64,000 nt of DNA from Buttiauxella agrestis (GTDB taxonomy: Bacteria; Pseudomonadota; Gammaproteobacteria; Enterobacterales; Enterobacteriaceae), in NCBI RefSeq assembly GCF_900446255.1, contig NZ_UIGI01000001.1, forward strand, positions 584,763 through 648,762, in the 5' to 3' direction. Below the pieces are notes generated by a model. It ran no database searches, was not told the origin of the DNA, and was given only the letters and a program-made list of their open reading frames with translations. Every line of letters starts with the position of its first letter. The stretch's first letter is position 1. Shown piece by piece: positions 33,345 to 41,422 of the stretch. Both the position numbers and the translations under genes were made by a program.

Positions 33345-33995
33345 ATGGAAAATAATATCACTGTAAATAATATTTCCAGTCCCGTAATGGTTGTGGTGCC
33401 TTGTGTATTAACCGCAGCAGGAATCGTCAATAAGCTACAGACTCAGTTAAAAATAAAGGGAGCAGCTAAGGTTCTCAAACGGCTTGATGAAGCATACTCG
33501 GGGATTTTAAAAACACCTGACGTGGTGGTTATTTTAAATATCAGTGAATCAACCAGCCAACTTGCCGAAGAGATAAAGTTTATTAACTGGTGCCGGACGG
33601 TACAACCTTTAGCGAACATCATTGCTTACACTCGTAATCATAAAGTCAGCGTACTGAATTATATTGCCGCTTTGGGGGTAAAAGTTATTATTTCCCAATA
33701 TGAGCCAACCGCGACTTTCTCCGATCTGGTCAGTAAATCTTTTAATTCAAAATCAATGCTGTGTAGCCCGATCGTTAAAAGTATCCTGGAAGAAAGAATT
33801 ACCACTGAGTTAACGGTGTGCGAAGTTCAGGTCATTGGGCAATTATTCCTTGGACATAATGTTAGCCAGGTGGCTCATAACTTAGGGCGCGATATCAGAA
33901 CGGTGAGTGCGCACAAAAGACATGCTATGGAAAAACTGGGGCTGAACTGCGAGAAAGATCTTCACGTTTTAGGCTGTGCGTTGTCAGGAAAATAG
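33345..33995 (+). CDS. LuxR/NarL-type HTH regulator, BglJ-like position
   Basis: Transcription regulator of 216 residues with an N-terminal half resembling a degenerate receiver (VVVILNISESTSQ; no clear phosphorylatable aspartate) and a C-terminal LuxR HTH (LTVCEVQVIGQLFLGHNVSQVAHNLGRDIRTVSAHKRHAMEKLGL). This organisation is shared with BglJ, YjjQ and RcsB, which form heterodimers. The ATG at 33345 follows AAAGGA. It precedes yjjQ by 21 bp, whereas in E. coli bglJ follows yjjQ, so orthology to BglJ is not certain. Codon use and AT content suggest a silenced or horizontally gained pair. Confidence 0.75.
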   Translation: MENNITVNNISSPVMVVVPCVLTAAGIVNKLQTQLKIKGAAKVLKRLDEAYSGILKTPDVVVILNISESTSQLAEEIKFINWCRTVQPLANIIAYTRNHKVSVLNYIAALGVKVIISQYEPTATFSDLVSKSFNSKSMLCSPIVKSILEERITTELTVCEVQVIGQLFLGHNVSQVAHNLGRDIRTVSAHKRHAMEKLGLNCEKDLHVLGCALSGK

Positions 33996-34016
33996 CGGTT
34001 TTATAAGGAGATAAAA

Positions 34017-34721
34017 ATGCAGGAAAGCAAAACAAGGATTTTTTTGCGCAATCCATTTTGTCGCGCGGCCATTATGAGTAAGCGGCCATTAATGTGTGAG
34101 GGTTTGCAGGTGATTATGGCGGAGAAGGCACCGCAGTCATCACTGGTCTTACTTTCTGATTACTCACAGCTTACACCCGAAGTATTGCTCCAGATTGATG
34201 TCGTGGTACTTGAGTTAGACAGTTCGCTGCAAGAAATATTCAATGAATGTGAACGCCTTAATTCACTGCAAAATCAGTATCGACAGGTTCACTGGATTAT
34301 TACCTTACCCGCCCATTTGACAAATATCGCCATTGAACGCCTGCTGACTTCCAGAACGTCATTACTTTCTTTGCATGAGCCGATGAGCAGTATTATTGAA
34401 CATGTCTTTAATAGCGGCGGTGAAGTCGAAAGAATTAGCAGGCTGTTATTGCAAGAGAAAGCGGCGCAATCAACCAGTGCGGAAGTGGTCAATACGAATC
34501 TGACTTTTTCTGAGCGTCGCGTGTTACGGCTTATCAGCAAAGGTTGGCAATTGACGCAAATTGCGACACTGCTCGAGAAGAATTATAAAACCGTCAGTGC
34601 GCAAAAAAGCAGTGCGCTGCGTCGTCTGTCATTGAAAAGTGATGCTGAAATGTATGCGTGGATGATCAGTGAACAGGGTATGCAGGAGCTGAATTTGTCG
34701 CCGCAAAACCCGGTAATGTGA
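34017..34721 (+). CDS. yjjQ: LuxR-family regulator YjjQ
   Basis: Regulator of 234 residues matching E. coli YjjQ, best in the C-terminal HTH: FSERRVLRLISKGWQLTQIATLLEKNYKTVSAQKSSALRRLSLKSDAEMYAW. The E. coli protein represses flagellar and other genes and is held silent by H-NS. The N-terminal domain is receiver-like but lacks an obvious phosphorylation site. TAAGGAGATAAAA precedes the ATG, a strong ribosome binding site. Second gene of a two-gene operon; fhuF does not follow directly as in E. coli, since a deacylase and a PTS gene intervene. Confidence 0.82.
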   Translation: MQESKTRIFLRNPFCRAAIMSKRPLMCEGLQVIMAEKAPQSSLVLLSDYSQLTPEVLLQIDVVVLELDSSLQEIFNECERLNSLQNQYRQVHWIITLPAHLTNIAIERLLTSRTSLLSLHEPMSSIIEHVFNSGGEVERISRLLLQEKAAQSTSAEVVNTNLTFSERRVLRLISKGWQLTQIATLLEKNYKTVSAQKSSALRRLSLKSDAEMYAWMISEQGMQELNLSPQNPVM

Positions 34722-34736
34722 AGTTTGTCAGATATG

Positions 34737-34768
34737 ACTGAGGAGAGTTAGCCTATCCTCAGTTTTCT
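34737..34768. terminator. Terminator between yjjQ and the YbaK-type gene
   Basis: ACTGAGGA (34737-34744) pairs with TCCTCAGT (34756-34763), followed by TTTTCTG on the plus strand. It lies between convergent genes and would serve yjjQ. Confidence 0.65.
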
Positions 34769-34770
34769 GT

Positions 34771-35229
34771 TTATTGGCAAACATCGACCCAATGTGCGGC
34801 GGTGAGTTCTGCCAGGCGAGTCGGGGAAATCCGCACAGCACTATGAATTGCCCCGGCCGCGGGTAAAACCTCTTCGTACTGTTTCAGTGAAATATCACAA
34901 TAAACTGTTAAAGGATTCTCCAGACCAAACGGGCAAACGCCGCCTACAGGGTGGCCTGTCCAGATAACCACTTCGTCGCTGCTTAACATGCGAGCTTTGG
35001 CACCAAATACGGTTTTGAGTTTTTTATTATCCAGACGTGCATCACCTTTCGCGACAACCAGCACGACCTGATCTTTTATCTTCAACGACAATGTTTTAGC
35101 AATTTGACCCGGTTCAACATTATGAGCCGCTGCTGCCAGGGCTACCGTGGCAGTGCTTTGGTTCAGTTCTATGATGTCGATATCAGGGGCGTTTTCAGCA
35201 AAAAATTGCCGGACGGACTGCAGGCTCAT
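34771..35229 (-). CDS. YbaK/EbsC-family aminoacyl-tRNA deacylase
   Basis: Single-domain trans-editing protein of 152 residues that probably hydrolyses mischarged tRNA. Family features are IAKTLSLKIKDQVVLVVAKGDARLDNKKLKTVFG, with the conserved lysine of the INS/YbaK fold, then GHPVGGVCPFGL and AGAIHSAVRISPTRLAEL. It is distinct from E. coli YbaK and YeaK by sequence, so no symbol is given. GGGAGAAAAGC precedes the ATG. It stands alone between the convergent yjjQ and the divergent PTS gene. Confidence 0.85.
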   Translation of the reverse strand: MSLQSVRQFFAENAPDIDIIELNQSTATVALAAAAHNVEPGQIAKTLSLKIKDQVVLVVAKGDARLDNKKLKTVFGAKARMLSSDEVVIWTGHPVGGVCPFGLENPLTVYCDISLKQYEEVLPAAGAIHSAVRISPTRLAELTAAHWVDVCQ

Positions 35230-35389
35230 GCTTTTCTCCCATTTTAGCCAGCAAATAATTTGGCATAAGTCTGTGCTATATGTAAACCAATGAAATGCGC
35301 CCTCTGAATGCTGAGTGAAAGGGTGATGTTGTGATGTGAAATGCCTAAAGAAGCCAAAGATTCGGTGATTTCTCGATCTTCTTCACAAT

Positions 35390-35422
35390 CACTGCAACCG
35401 GTTTCAGTAACCGGTTGCAGTG
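35390..35422. promoter_or_regulatory. Double LacI-type (AscG-like) operator upstream of EIIC gene
   Basis: CACTGCAACCGGTT (35390-35403) and AACCGGTTGCAGTG (35409-35422) are perfect inverted 14-mers around TCAGT. The sequence can be read as two operators of the TGNAACCGGTTNCA class: TGCAACCGGTTTCA (35393-35406) and, on the minus strand, TGCAACCGGTTACT (35419-35406). The second differs from the ascF operator TGGAACCGGTTACT at one position. The site lies 62 bp ahead of the EIIC ATG. No LacI-family gene is adjacent, which points to AscG or another trans regulator. Confidence 0.6.
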
Positions 35423-35483
35423 CGTGAAATAGCGATGAATACTGAAACGGTCACCTTCCTGTATCCAATAATAAGAGCAGCCT

Positions 35484-36830
35484 ATGTCTACGAATCATGC
35501 AGCCTTTAATTTGATATTTCGCTTTGTAGAAAACTACGTAAGCCCTGTCGCTGGGCGAATCTCCTCACAACGTCACGTGATGGCGATCCGTGATGGGTTC
35601 ATCTCTGCGATGCCATTTATGATTGTCGGTTCGTTCCTGTTGGTTTTTGCATATCCTCCATTCTCGCCAACCACCACCTGGGGTTTTGCGCGTGCGTGGC
35701 TGGATATGGCAAAACAGTTTGAAGGGCAAATTCTGACGCCGTTTGATATGACGATGGGCATTATGTCTATCTACATTTGTGCGGCCATTGCCTACAACCT
35801 CGGTAAACACTATGTGAAGTCGCACGGCCTTGATCCATTCATGTGCGCGATGCTTTCGCTGATGGCATTTTTGCTGGTGGCGGCACCGAAAACCAAAGGC
35901 GTCATGCCAATGGATAGCCTGGGTGGAACGGGGATCTTCACCGCGATCCTGGTTGCGATTTATTGCGTTGAGATGATGCGTTTCCTCAAAGCGCACAATA
36001 TTGGGATCAAACTCCCAGACCAGGTTCCGCCGATGATCAAAAACTCATTTGATCTCCTGATTCCGGTTCTGGTTGTGGTGCTGACGCTTTACCCGCTGAG
36101 TCTGTTCATTCAGTCGCAGTTCGATATGCTGATTCCACAAGCGATTATGTCGGTGTTTAAACCGCTGGTTTCTGCGGCTGACTCATTGCCTGCGATTCTG
36201 TTGGCGGTGCTGATTGGCCACCTGCTGTGGTTTGCCGGGATTCACGGTGCGGCTATTGTTTCCGGTATGCTGCAAATGTTTTGGCTGACGAACCTGGGTA
36301 TGAACCAGAGCGCACTGGCGCAAGGTGCACCTCTGCCGCATATCTTTATGGAAGCATTCTGGACGTTCTTCATTGTCGTGGGTGGTTCGGGTGCAACGAT
36401 GGGGCTGGTGATTTGCTACCTGCGTAGTAAGTCAGCACACCTGCGCTCGATTGGCCGCCTGAGTATCGTTCCTACCTGTTTCAATATTAACGAGCCGGTC
36501 ATTTTCGGTACACCAATCGTTATGAACCCAGTGTTCTTTATTCCCTTCCTGCTGGCACCGATGGTGAACGCCGTTTTGGCCTGGGGAGCAATGAAGATGG
36601 ATTTAATCGGGCGTGTGATTTCAGTTGTACCATGGACTGCTCCGGCACCTATCGGCGCGGCATGGGCACTGGGTTGGGACTTCCGCGCAGCGATTCTGGT
36701 GATTCTGCTGGCCGTGGTTTCTGCCATCATCTACTTCCCGTTCTTCAAAGTGTACGAGAAGCAATTGCTGGAACAAGAAGCAGAAGAAGCACAAAAAACG
36801 TCTGGAGAAGAGAGCCAACAGGCGGCTTAA
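35484..36830 (+). CDS. PTS EIIC component, lactose/cellobiose family
   Basis: Membrane translocation subunit of a phosphotransferase permease, 448 residues, about ten hydrophobic segments. It contains the family stretches LWFAGIHGAAIVSGMLQMFW, GGSGATMGLVI and FNINEPVIFGTPIVMNPVFF, the last being the conserved substrate-binding loop of CelB/ChbC/GmuC proteins. The C-terminus is hydrophilic and acidic. No EIIA, EIIB or phospho-glycosidase gene of the Lac type is adjacent, so it must use partners encoded elsewhere. Likely substrate is a beta-linked disaccharide such as cellobiose, by family. It may be regulated by AscG through the operators at 35390-35422. Confidence 0.85.
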   Translation: MSTNHAAFNLIFRFVENYVSPVAGRISSQRHVMAIRDGFISAMPFMIVGSFLLVFAYPPFSPTTTWGFARAWLDMAKQFEGQILTPFDMTMGIMSIYICAAIAYNLGKHYVKSHGLDPFMCAMLSLMAFLLVAAPKTKGVMPMDSLGGTGIFTAILVAIYCVEMMRFLKAHNIGIKLPDQVPPMIKNSFDLLIPVLVVVLTLYPLSLFIQSQFDMLIPQAIMSVFKPLVSAADSLPAILLAVLIGHLLWFAGIHGAAIVSGMLQMFWLTNLGMNQSALAQGAPLPHIFMEAFWTFFIVVGGSGATMGLVICYLRSKSAHLRSIGRLSIVPTCFNINEPVIFGTPIVMNPVFFIPFLLAPMVNAVLAWGAMKMDLIGRVISVVPWTAPAPIGAAWALGWDFRAAILVILLAVVSAIIYFPFFKVYEKQLLEQEAEEAQKTSGEESQQAA

Positions 36831-36852
36831 TTGGATAGTGAGAAATGAGATG

Positions 36853-36880
36853 AAACGGTGGGGAAACCTGCCGTTTTGTT
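36853..36880. terminator. Terminator of the EIIC gene
   Basis: AAACGGTGGG (36853-36862) pairs with CCTGCCGTTT (36867-36876) with two mismatches, followed by TGTTTTA on the plus strand. Its right edge meets the stop codon of the convergent fhuF gene, which may share it. Confidence 0.55.
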
Positions 36881-37672
36881 TTATGACTTTAAAGTGCAAT
36901 CACCGCAGCGTTGAACATCCGGCAGTTTATAGCGCTGGCAGCAAGTACGGCGAACCAACAAACCTTCACGAAGGATAACGGTGCGATAGAACGGGTTGTC
37001 CTGGCCATTTTTCAGCTGTTTTTCAAAGAAACAGGCGTGGCGTAACTCGGCAATTGTGGTTTCATCCAGCAGTTCTCTAAGCTCACCAAAAAACCAGTTC
37101 AGCAAATACCCGGTATTACTCCAGATAAGTTTCCCGTTAATTTCGCCGCTGTTTTCCAGAGCATCAACCACCGGCATTAGCCCGGTAACAAGCAGCTTTT
37201 CCAGGCGTTGAACTAACGGCTGTGTGGTGGCGACTTTGTCTTCCTGAATATCTAACCAGAAAGTGGCGGCTCTACCCGTTTCGTGAAATTCAACCTGGAT
37301 GCGCTGAGGGTCGATATCCAACGCCCGCGGTTGAGTCACGAGTGCCATCACCAACGGCGGGACCAGTAAACCCAAATACCATTGCGCCCACAGTGACTTT
37401 AGCGGTTTCCCCTCACGGGCAAGCTGTGGCTGATTACGATAAATATGGTCACTGTAGCTGGCAAGAAGTGAGGTAAGGGTTGCGGGTTGCGACCATTGGT
37501 GGAGAGTCAGACTGTTTGCGGGCGCAGATTCATTGAGTTTGATGATGTCGTTAAAATAGGGTCTGTGCGCGGTGAATGATGCCCGTAACTCATCCGCAAG
37601 CGTCGATTGTACGCTCGCAAAAGGCGGTTGCCACGCCAGATAATCATCAAACTGTGTAGATTGAAACGCCAT
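36881..37672 (-). CDS. fhuF: Siderophore-iron reductase FhuF
   Basis: Cytoplasmic ferric-siderophore reductase that releases iron from hydroxamate siderophores. The 263-residue product ends in CCQRYKLPDVQRCGDC, the C-C-x10-C-x2-C cluster that binds the unusual [2Fe-2S] centre. The middle part SDHIYRNQPQLAREGKPLKSLWAQWYLGLLVPP matches E. coli FhuF (262 aa). The ATG at 37672 is chosen over a TTG two codons upstream; neither has a strong ribosome binding site. A Fur box lies just upstream. Confidence 0.95.
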   Translation of the reverse strand: MAFQSTQFDDYLAWQPPFASVQSTLADELRASFTAHRPYFNDIIKLNESAPANSLTLHQWSQPATLTSLLASYSDHIYRNQPQLAREGKPLKSLWAQWYLGLLVPPLVMALVTQPRALDIDPQRIQVEFHETGRAATFWLDIQEDKVATTQPLVQRLEKLLVTGLMPVVDALENSGEINGKLIWSNTGYLLNWFFGELRELLDETTIAELRHACFFEKQLKNGQDNPFYRTVILREGLLVRRTCCQRYKLPDVQRCGDCTLKS

Positions 37673-37693
37673 CGACAAACAAGACCACTAATA

Positions 37694-37712
37694 CAAATGA
37701 TAATGATTGCCA
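37694..37712 (-). promoter_or_regulatory. Fur box of fhuF
   Basis: Plus-strand 37694-37712 contains AAATGATAATGATTGCC, matching the GATAATGAT core of the Fur consensus GATAATGATAATCATTATC. It lies about 22-40 bp upstream of the fhuF start, overlapping the expected promoter. E. coli fhuF is Fur-repressed. Confidence 0.75.
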
Positions 37713-37790
37713 ATCCTATCTATAGACAATGCCTTTGGCAAGGCCATTTTATGCGCAACAAAAAAGGGGGAAAGTCATGCGTTATGGGAT

Positions 37791-38855
37791 TTAAGCTGGC
37801 AGCAACGAATCGCTAATCAGAATACTGTTCCGGCCCTGACGTTTTGCCCGATAGAGTGCGGTATCCGCCTGGCGGAGTGCTTCTTCAATATCGGACTGTT
37901 CAAGCGCTGCGATACCAATACTGGCGGTCACATGTGTGGCGACGTCGTCATTAAACAGGTGAGGGATTTTTAAATCGTACACGCGTTGGCGAATTCGCTC
38001 CGCCGTTTGAATGGCGCGTTCGGCATCAATATCCGTCAGCAATATCATAAATTCTTCGCCGCCATAGCGCGTAACGACGTCGCGCGAGCGAACTGCATCG
38101 CGAATCGCGGCTGAAACATGCGTCAGAGCCTGGTCGCCCATGCTGTGGCCGTAGTTGTCGTTGTAAGCTTTGAAATGATCAATATCTAACAGCAGAACGA
38201 AATGTTGGCCTGAGCCTAACGCCAGGATGGTATCGAGGCGGTTACGGAACCCGCGGCGGTTATACAAACCGGTAAGGGGATCGAGCATACTCAAATCATT
38301 AAGCGTTTCTTTTTCTTCGAGTAATTTATCCATTAATCGACGGGTGAAATTATCATTACGTTTCTGAATGATATGTTGAATCGTGATGCCAACACCGGGG
38401 AGGACGACTGAATACAATACACGTGGCCAGTTTGCGCCATGGTCGAGCCATAAAATGACGGCGGTTGCGGGCAAGCATGATGCGAAAAAGGCCTGGATAT
38501 TATTGATAAAAGAAATCGAGCCAATAAATAATATCGCCAATAAAGCAATAATGAGGAAATTAAGATCGACGACGGGCATCGCGCTGACTTTTATATAGAT
38601 ATGCCACGCCCAAAGCAGCCCAATAATTAACGAAACCACATTAATGTTAATTAGTTTCTTTTTATTGATGAACTGCCAAAGCAGACACGACATGCTGATC
38701 ACCAGCACCATGATGATGGGCGCGGTGAAATGTTGAGTGTTGGCTGACGGCGACACGATACTAAAGCCCGCAGAGAATGCGTTCAGTAATAAAAATAAAC
38801 GCAACGAGAGTTGATGCTTCCCTTTGAGTAATGCGCGCCAGGTTGTTGCTGTCAT
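37791..38855 (-). CDS. Membrane diguanylate cyclase (GGDEF protein)
   Basis: Enzyme that makes cyclic di-GMP from two GTP. The 354-residue protein has an N-terminal membrane region of about six helices (residues about 15-165, no recognisable sensor domain), a short coiled linker (RRLMDKLLEEKETLNDLSM) and a GGDEF domain with DPLTGLYNRRGF, DIDHFKAYNDNYGH and the active-site RYGGEEF. The I-site RxxD would lie about five residues before GGEEF; RSRD is present there (AVRSRDVVTRYGGEEF), so product inhibition is likely. No EAL domain. This gene has no counterpart at this site in E. coli. Confidence 0.9.
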   Translation of the reverse strand: MTATTWRALLKGKHQLSLRLFLLLNAFSAGFSIVSPSANTQHFTAPIIMVLVISMSCLLWQFINKKKLININVVSLIIGLLWAWHIYIKVSAMPVVDLNFLIIALLAILFIGSISFINNIQAFFASCLPATAVILWLDHGANWPRVLYSVVLPGVGITIQHIIQKRNDNFTRRLMDKLLEEKETLNDLSMLDPLTGLYNRRGFRNRLDTILALGSGQHFVLLLDIDHFKAYNDNYGHSMGDQALTHVSAAIRDAVRSRDVVTRYGGEEFMILLTDIDAERAIQTAERIRQRVYDLKIPHLFNDDVATHVTASIGIAALEQSDIEEALRQADTALYRAKRQGRNSILISDSLLPA

Positions 38856-39088
38856 ATCAAAATAGTTCTTAGACTCATGCTCAACATTATGTTGTTGAAT
38901 AGTAATATAAAAAGAGACAGGTGAAGTGATGACTCAATGTGATTATATAGTTTTTATTTATGGATTTAACATCGCTGCTCAATCTATCACCTTAATGAAA
39001 ATATGTCATCAGATGATGAGGAATGCTTAACATTTCTAATGTAAAACGGTGAATACACCAGGCTGACAAACGAGAAATTATAGCATAT

Positions 39089-39107
39089 GATATTGGTTAT
39101 CATTACC
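39089..39107 (+). promoter_or_regulatory. Fur box of yjjZ
   Basis: GATATTGGTTATCATTACC matches the 19-bp Fur consensus GATAATGATAATCATTATC at 15 positions. It ends 17 bp before the yjjZ ATG, so bound Fur would block transcription or elongation. E. coli yjjZ is reported to be iron-regulated. Confidence 0.75.
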
Positions 39108-39123
39108 ACTTGGTGCAATAGAT

Positions 39124-39366
39124 ATGATTTTACAACGGCGGTTAGAAAGCGGGTGGGGGGTGTTGATTCCTGGCGGGATTGTCGCTGCTTTGCTGTGTCT
39201 TGATCTTTCGTTTAGCGAGTGGCGGGTGCTGATTGTATTGGGGTTATTGGCGACCACGGGCATGTTGTACCATAAACGGTTACGTCATTTTGTGCTGTTG
39301 CCATCATGCGTTGCGTTTGCCAGCGGGCTTGCGCTTGTGATGATGAATCTGGAAGCAATGAAATAG
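39124..39366 (+). CDS. yjjZ: DUF1435 small membrane protein YjjZ
   Basis: Protein of 80 residues with two to three hydrophobic segments (GVLIPGGIVAALLCLDLSFS, WRVLIVLGLLATTGMLY, LPSCVAFASGLALVMM). Sequence and position between fhuF and the leucine tRNA cluster match E. coli YjjZ (DUF1435). Function unknown; the Fur box upstream links it to iron limitation. No strong ribosome binding site is visible. Confidence 0.8.
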   Translation: MILQRRLESGWGVLIPGGIVAALLCLDLSFSEWRVLIVLGLLATTGMLYHKRLRHFVLLPSCVAFASGLALVMMNLEAMK

Positions 39367-39418
39367 GGAAGTAAAACTGAGAATAACGAGAGTGAAGCGA
39401 GAAGAGGGTGATAAGAAT

Positions 39419-39505
39419 TGGTGCGAAGAGAGGGACTTGAACCCTCACGCCCGTTAGAGCACTAACACCTGAAGCTAGCGCGTCTACCAATTCCGCCACC
39501 TTCGC
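39419..39505 (-). tRNA. tRNA-Leu (CAG)
   Basis: An 87-nt class II tRNA with encoded CCA; read on the minus strand it starts GCGAAGGTGGCGGAATTGGT. The anticodon is CAG, in GCTTCAGGTG. The long variable arm reads TGCTCTAACGGGCG. Compared with the other two copies, two changes in this arm are on opposite sides of the same stem, preserving pairing. Corresponds to the leuQPV cluster of E. coli; last of three copies in transcription order. Confidence 0.97.
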
Positions 39506-39537
39506 AAATCAAATCTTATCTGATATCGCCTTCGCAT

Positions 39538-39624
39538 TGGTGCGAAGAGAGGGACTTGAACCCTCACGTCCGTAAGAACACTAACACCTGAAGCTAGCGC
39601 GTCTACCAATTCCGCCACCTTCGC
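39538..39624 (-). tRNA. tRNA-Leu (CAG)
   Basis: Second copy, 87 nt with encoded CCA and anticodon CAG; variable arm TGTTCTTACGGACG. Identical in the body to the copy at 39654-39740. Separated from its neighbours by about 30 bp, so all three are processed from one precursor. Confidence 0.97.
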
Positions 39625-39653
39625 GCAGTGCGAACGATATCTTGCGTGGTTAA

Positions 39654-39740
39654 TGGTGCGAAGAGAGGGACTTGAACCCTCACGTCCGTAAGAACACTAA
39701 CACCTGAAGCTAGCGCGTCTACCAATTCCGCCACCTTCGC
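39654..39740 (-). tRNA. tRNA-Leu (CAG)
   Basis: First copy in transcription order, 87 nt with encoded CCA and anticodon CAG. A strong promoter lies about 40 bp upstream. Reads the common leucine codon CUG. Confidence 0.97.
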
Positions 39741-39778
39741 ATACCCACAACACCGAAGTATTGTAACCACGGAGGCGC

Positions 39779-39806
39779 ATTCTAGATGTTTTCTGCGCGT
39801 CGTCAA
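39779..39806 (-). promoter_or_regulatory. Promoter of the tRNA-Leu cluster
   Basis: On the minus strand: -35 TTGACG (39806-39801), a 16-base spacer, and -10 TAGAAT (39784-39779), followed by GCGCC, a GC-rich discriminator typical of stringently controlled stable-RNA promoters. Transcription would begin at about 39772. Confidence 0.75.
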
Positions 39807-39860
39807 CAGTTAATTTAGCGCCGCTTTTCTAATCGCTGCAAAAAGCGGCACAACAAAGTG

Positions 39861-40892
39861 TTAGCGCTTCTTCACGCCACGCATAACAACGGAGCGGTAA
39901 ACTTTGAAACGGCCTGTCTGCGCGATAACTTCGTGGTTGCCAAACGTTTCATCCAGCACGTCTGGATACGCCAGGAAGGCGTTAGCCACGATACGCAATT
40001 CACCGCCCATATTCAGATGACGAACCGCACCACGAATCAGCTGGTGAGCTGCATCCAGGCTGGTTTGCAGGCCATCATGGAATGGTGGGTTAGAGATAAT
40101 CATATCGAAACGACCATTCACCTCGGAATAGACGTTACTGGCGATAACTTCGCCTTCGATTTCATTGGCAGCAAGCGTTGCACGGCTCGCCGCAACAGCT
40201 GGAGCAGAAACATCACATAAAGTCAGACGGACTTTTGGCGAGTGTTTGGCAAGCGTGACTGCCAGCACACCAGCACCACAACCGACATCCAGCACTTTGC
40301 CTTTGGTATGCGGTGTGAGCGTGGAAAGCAGCAGTTTACTGCCGGTATCCAGGCCATCACGGCTAAACACGCCCGGTAAGGTTTTGATCGTCATATCGTT
40401 GTGTTGATATTCATCCCACCAGGAATGCTCATCAAACTGCGGTTGTTTTTCCAGACGACCGTGATAGAGGCCACAACGACGCGCGCTGTCGATTTTATTG
40501 AGCGGGCTGAATTCTGCGAGCATTTGCTCAGCACTACGAACGCCGCTGCGGTTTTCACCGACCACAAAAATGTCGCTGCCAACCGGCATCAACGACAAAA
40601 TGTTCATCAACTGGAACTGAGCTTCTGGCTTGTTCTTCGGCCAGTAATAAATCAGGGTATTGCAATCGCCAAGGGTGCTGGCATCAGCCACCAGGCTGTA
40701 TTGCGCGTCTTCGCCCATCTGTGCGCTTAAAACCTGCCAGTGGTGAAATTGTTGTGTATGGACGCGACTTGCAGCCGTTTCAAAACGGGCCGGAAGATCG
40801 TCTTGTAAATCACCGGCAAACAGCACGCGGCTCTCGGTAAAATCATCGCTATGGCGCAGCAGCACTTCACTTGCCGGGGTTAACGCAGACAT
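39861..40892 (-). CDS. rsmC: 16S rRNA m2G1207 methyltransferase RsmC
   Basis: Methylates G1207 of 16S rRNA in the 30S subunit using S-adenosylmethionine. The 343 residues equal E. coli RsmC. It has a degenerate N-terminal methyltransferase-like domain (about 1-170) and an active C-terminal domain with motif [14 protein letters not shown] and the catalytic NPPF in [18 protein letters not shown]. Divergent from holD, as in E. coli. Confidence 0.96.
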   Translation of the reverse strand: MSALTPASEVLLRHSDDFTESRVLFAGDLQDDLPARFETAASRVHTQQFHHWQVLSAQMGEDAQYSLVADASTLGDCNTLIYYWPKNKPEAQFQLMNILSLMPVGSDIFVVGENRSGVRSAEQMLAEFSPLNKIDSARRCGLYHGRLEKQPQFDEHSWWDEYQHNDMTIKTLPGVFSRDGLDTGSKLLLSTLTPHTKGKVLDVGCGAGVLAVTLAKHSPKVRLTLCDVSAPAVAASRATLAANEIEGEVIASNVYSEVNGRFDMIISNPPFHDGLQTSLDAAHQLIRGAVRHLNMGGELRIVANAFLAYPDVLDETFGNHEVIAQTGRFKVYRSVVMRGVKKR

Positions 40893-40999
40893 CAGGACAC
40901 TCCTATTAAAGCAGAGCGGCGATTATAGAGCTTTAATGGCGCATATTCGATGAATTTGCTATATTTGCGCCCCAATTGGCACTCTCAACAGGTTTCGCT

Positions 41000-41422
41000 A
41001 TGCCTCATATACCTTTGCGACGTGACTGGTTGTTACAACAACTGGGCATTACCCAATGGGAGCTGCGACGCCCGGCCGCATTACAGGGCGAAATTGCCGT
41101 CTCACTGCATGAAAACGTCAAATTACTGATGGTTGCCGAAGACCTTCCAGATCTCAGCGACCCGTTGGTAAACGATGTTTTGCGCAGTTTAAATCTGAGC
41201 GTACAGCAGGTTATGCAACTGACGCCTGAACGAGCTGCAATGCTGCCAACTGACAGCCGCTGTAATAGCTGGCGACTGGGTGTGAGTGAAACGCTCCCCA
41301 TTCCAGGTGCGCAGTTAGCGACTCCCGAGTTAAACGAGCTTTATCACAATGGCGCGGCGCGAAAGGCGCTGTGGCAGCAAATTTGCGAACATGAAAACGA
41401 TTTCTTCCCTCACCACCAGTGA
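41000..41422 (+). CDS. holD: DNA polymerase III psi subunit HolD
   Basis: Small clamp-loader accessory subunit that, with chi (HolC), links DNA polymerase III to single-stranded-DNA-binding protein. The 140-residue product contains RRDWLLQQLGITQWELRRPAALQGEIA and CNSWRLGVSE, matching E. coli psi (137 aa). The ATG at 41000 (MPHIPLRRDW) is used instead of the upstream Met at 40976. Its 3' end overlaps rimI by 32 bp. Confidence 0.94.
   Translation: MPHIPLRRDWLLQQLGITQWELRRPAALQGEIAVSLHENVKLLMVAEDLPDLSDPLVNDVLRSLNLSVQQVMQLTPERAAMLPTDSRCNSWRLGVSETLPIPGAQLATPELNELYHNGAARKALWQQICEHENDFFPHHQ

Noticed and set aside
39419-39740. Possible attachment site of an integrated element at the tRNA-Leu cluster
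   Set aside because: All three tRNA genes are complete and no integrase or partial tRNA 3' duplicate lies nearby.
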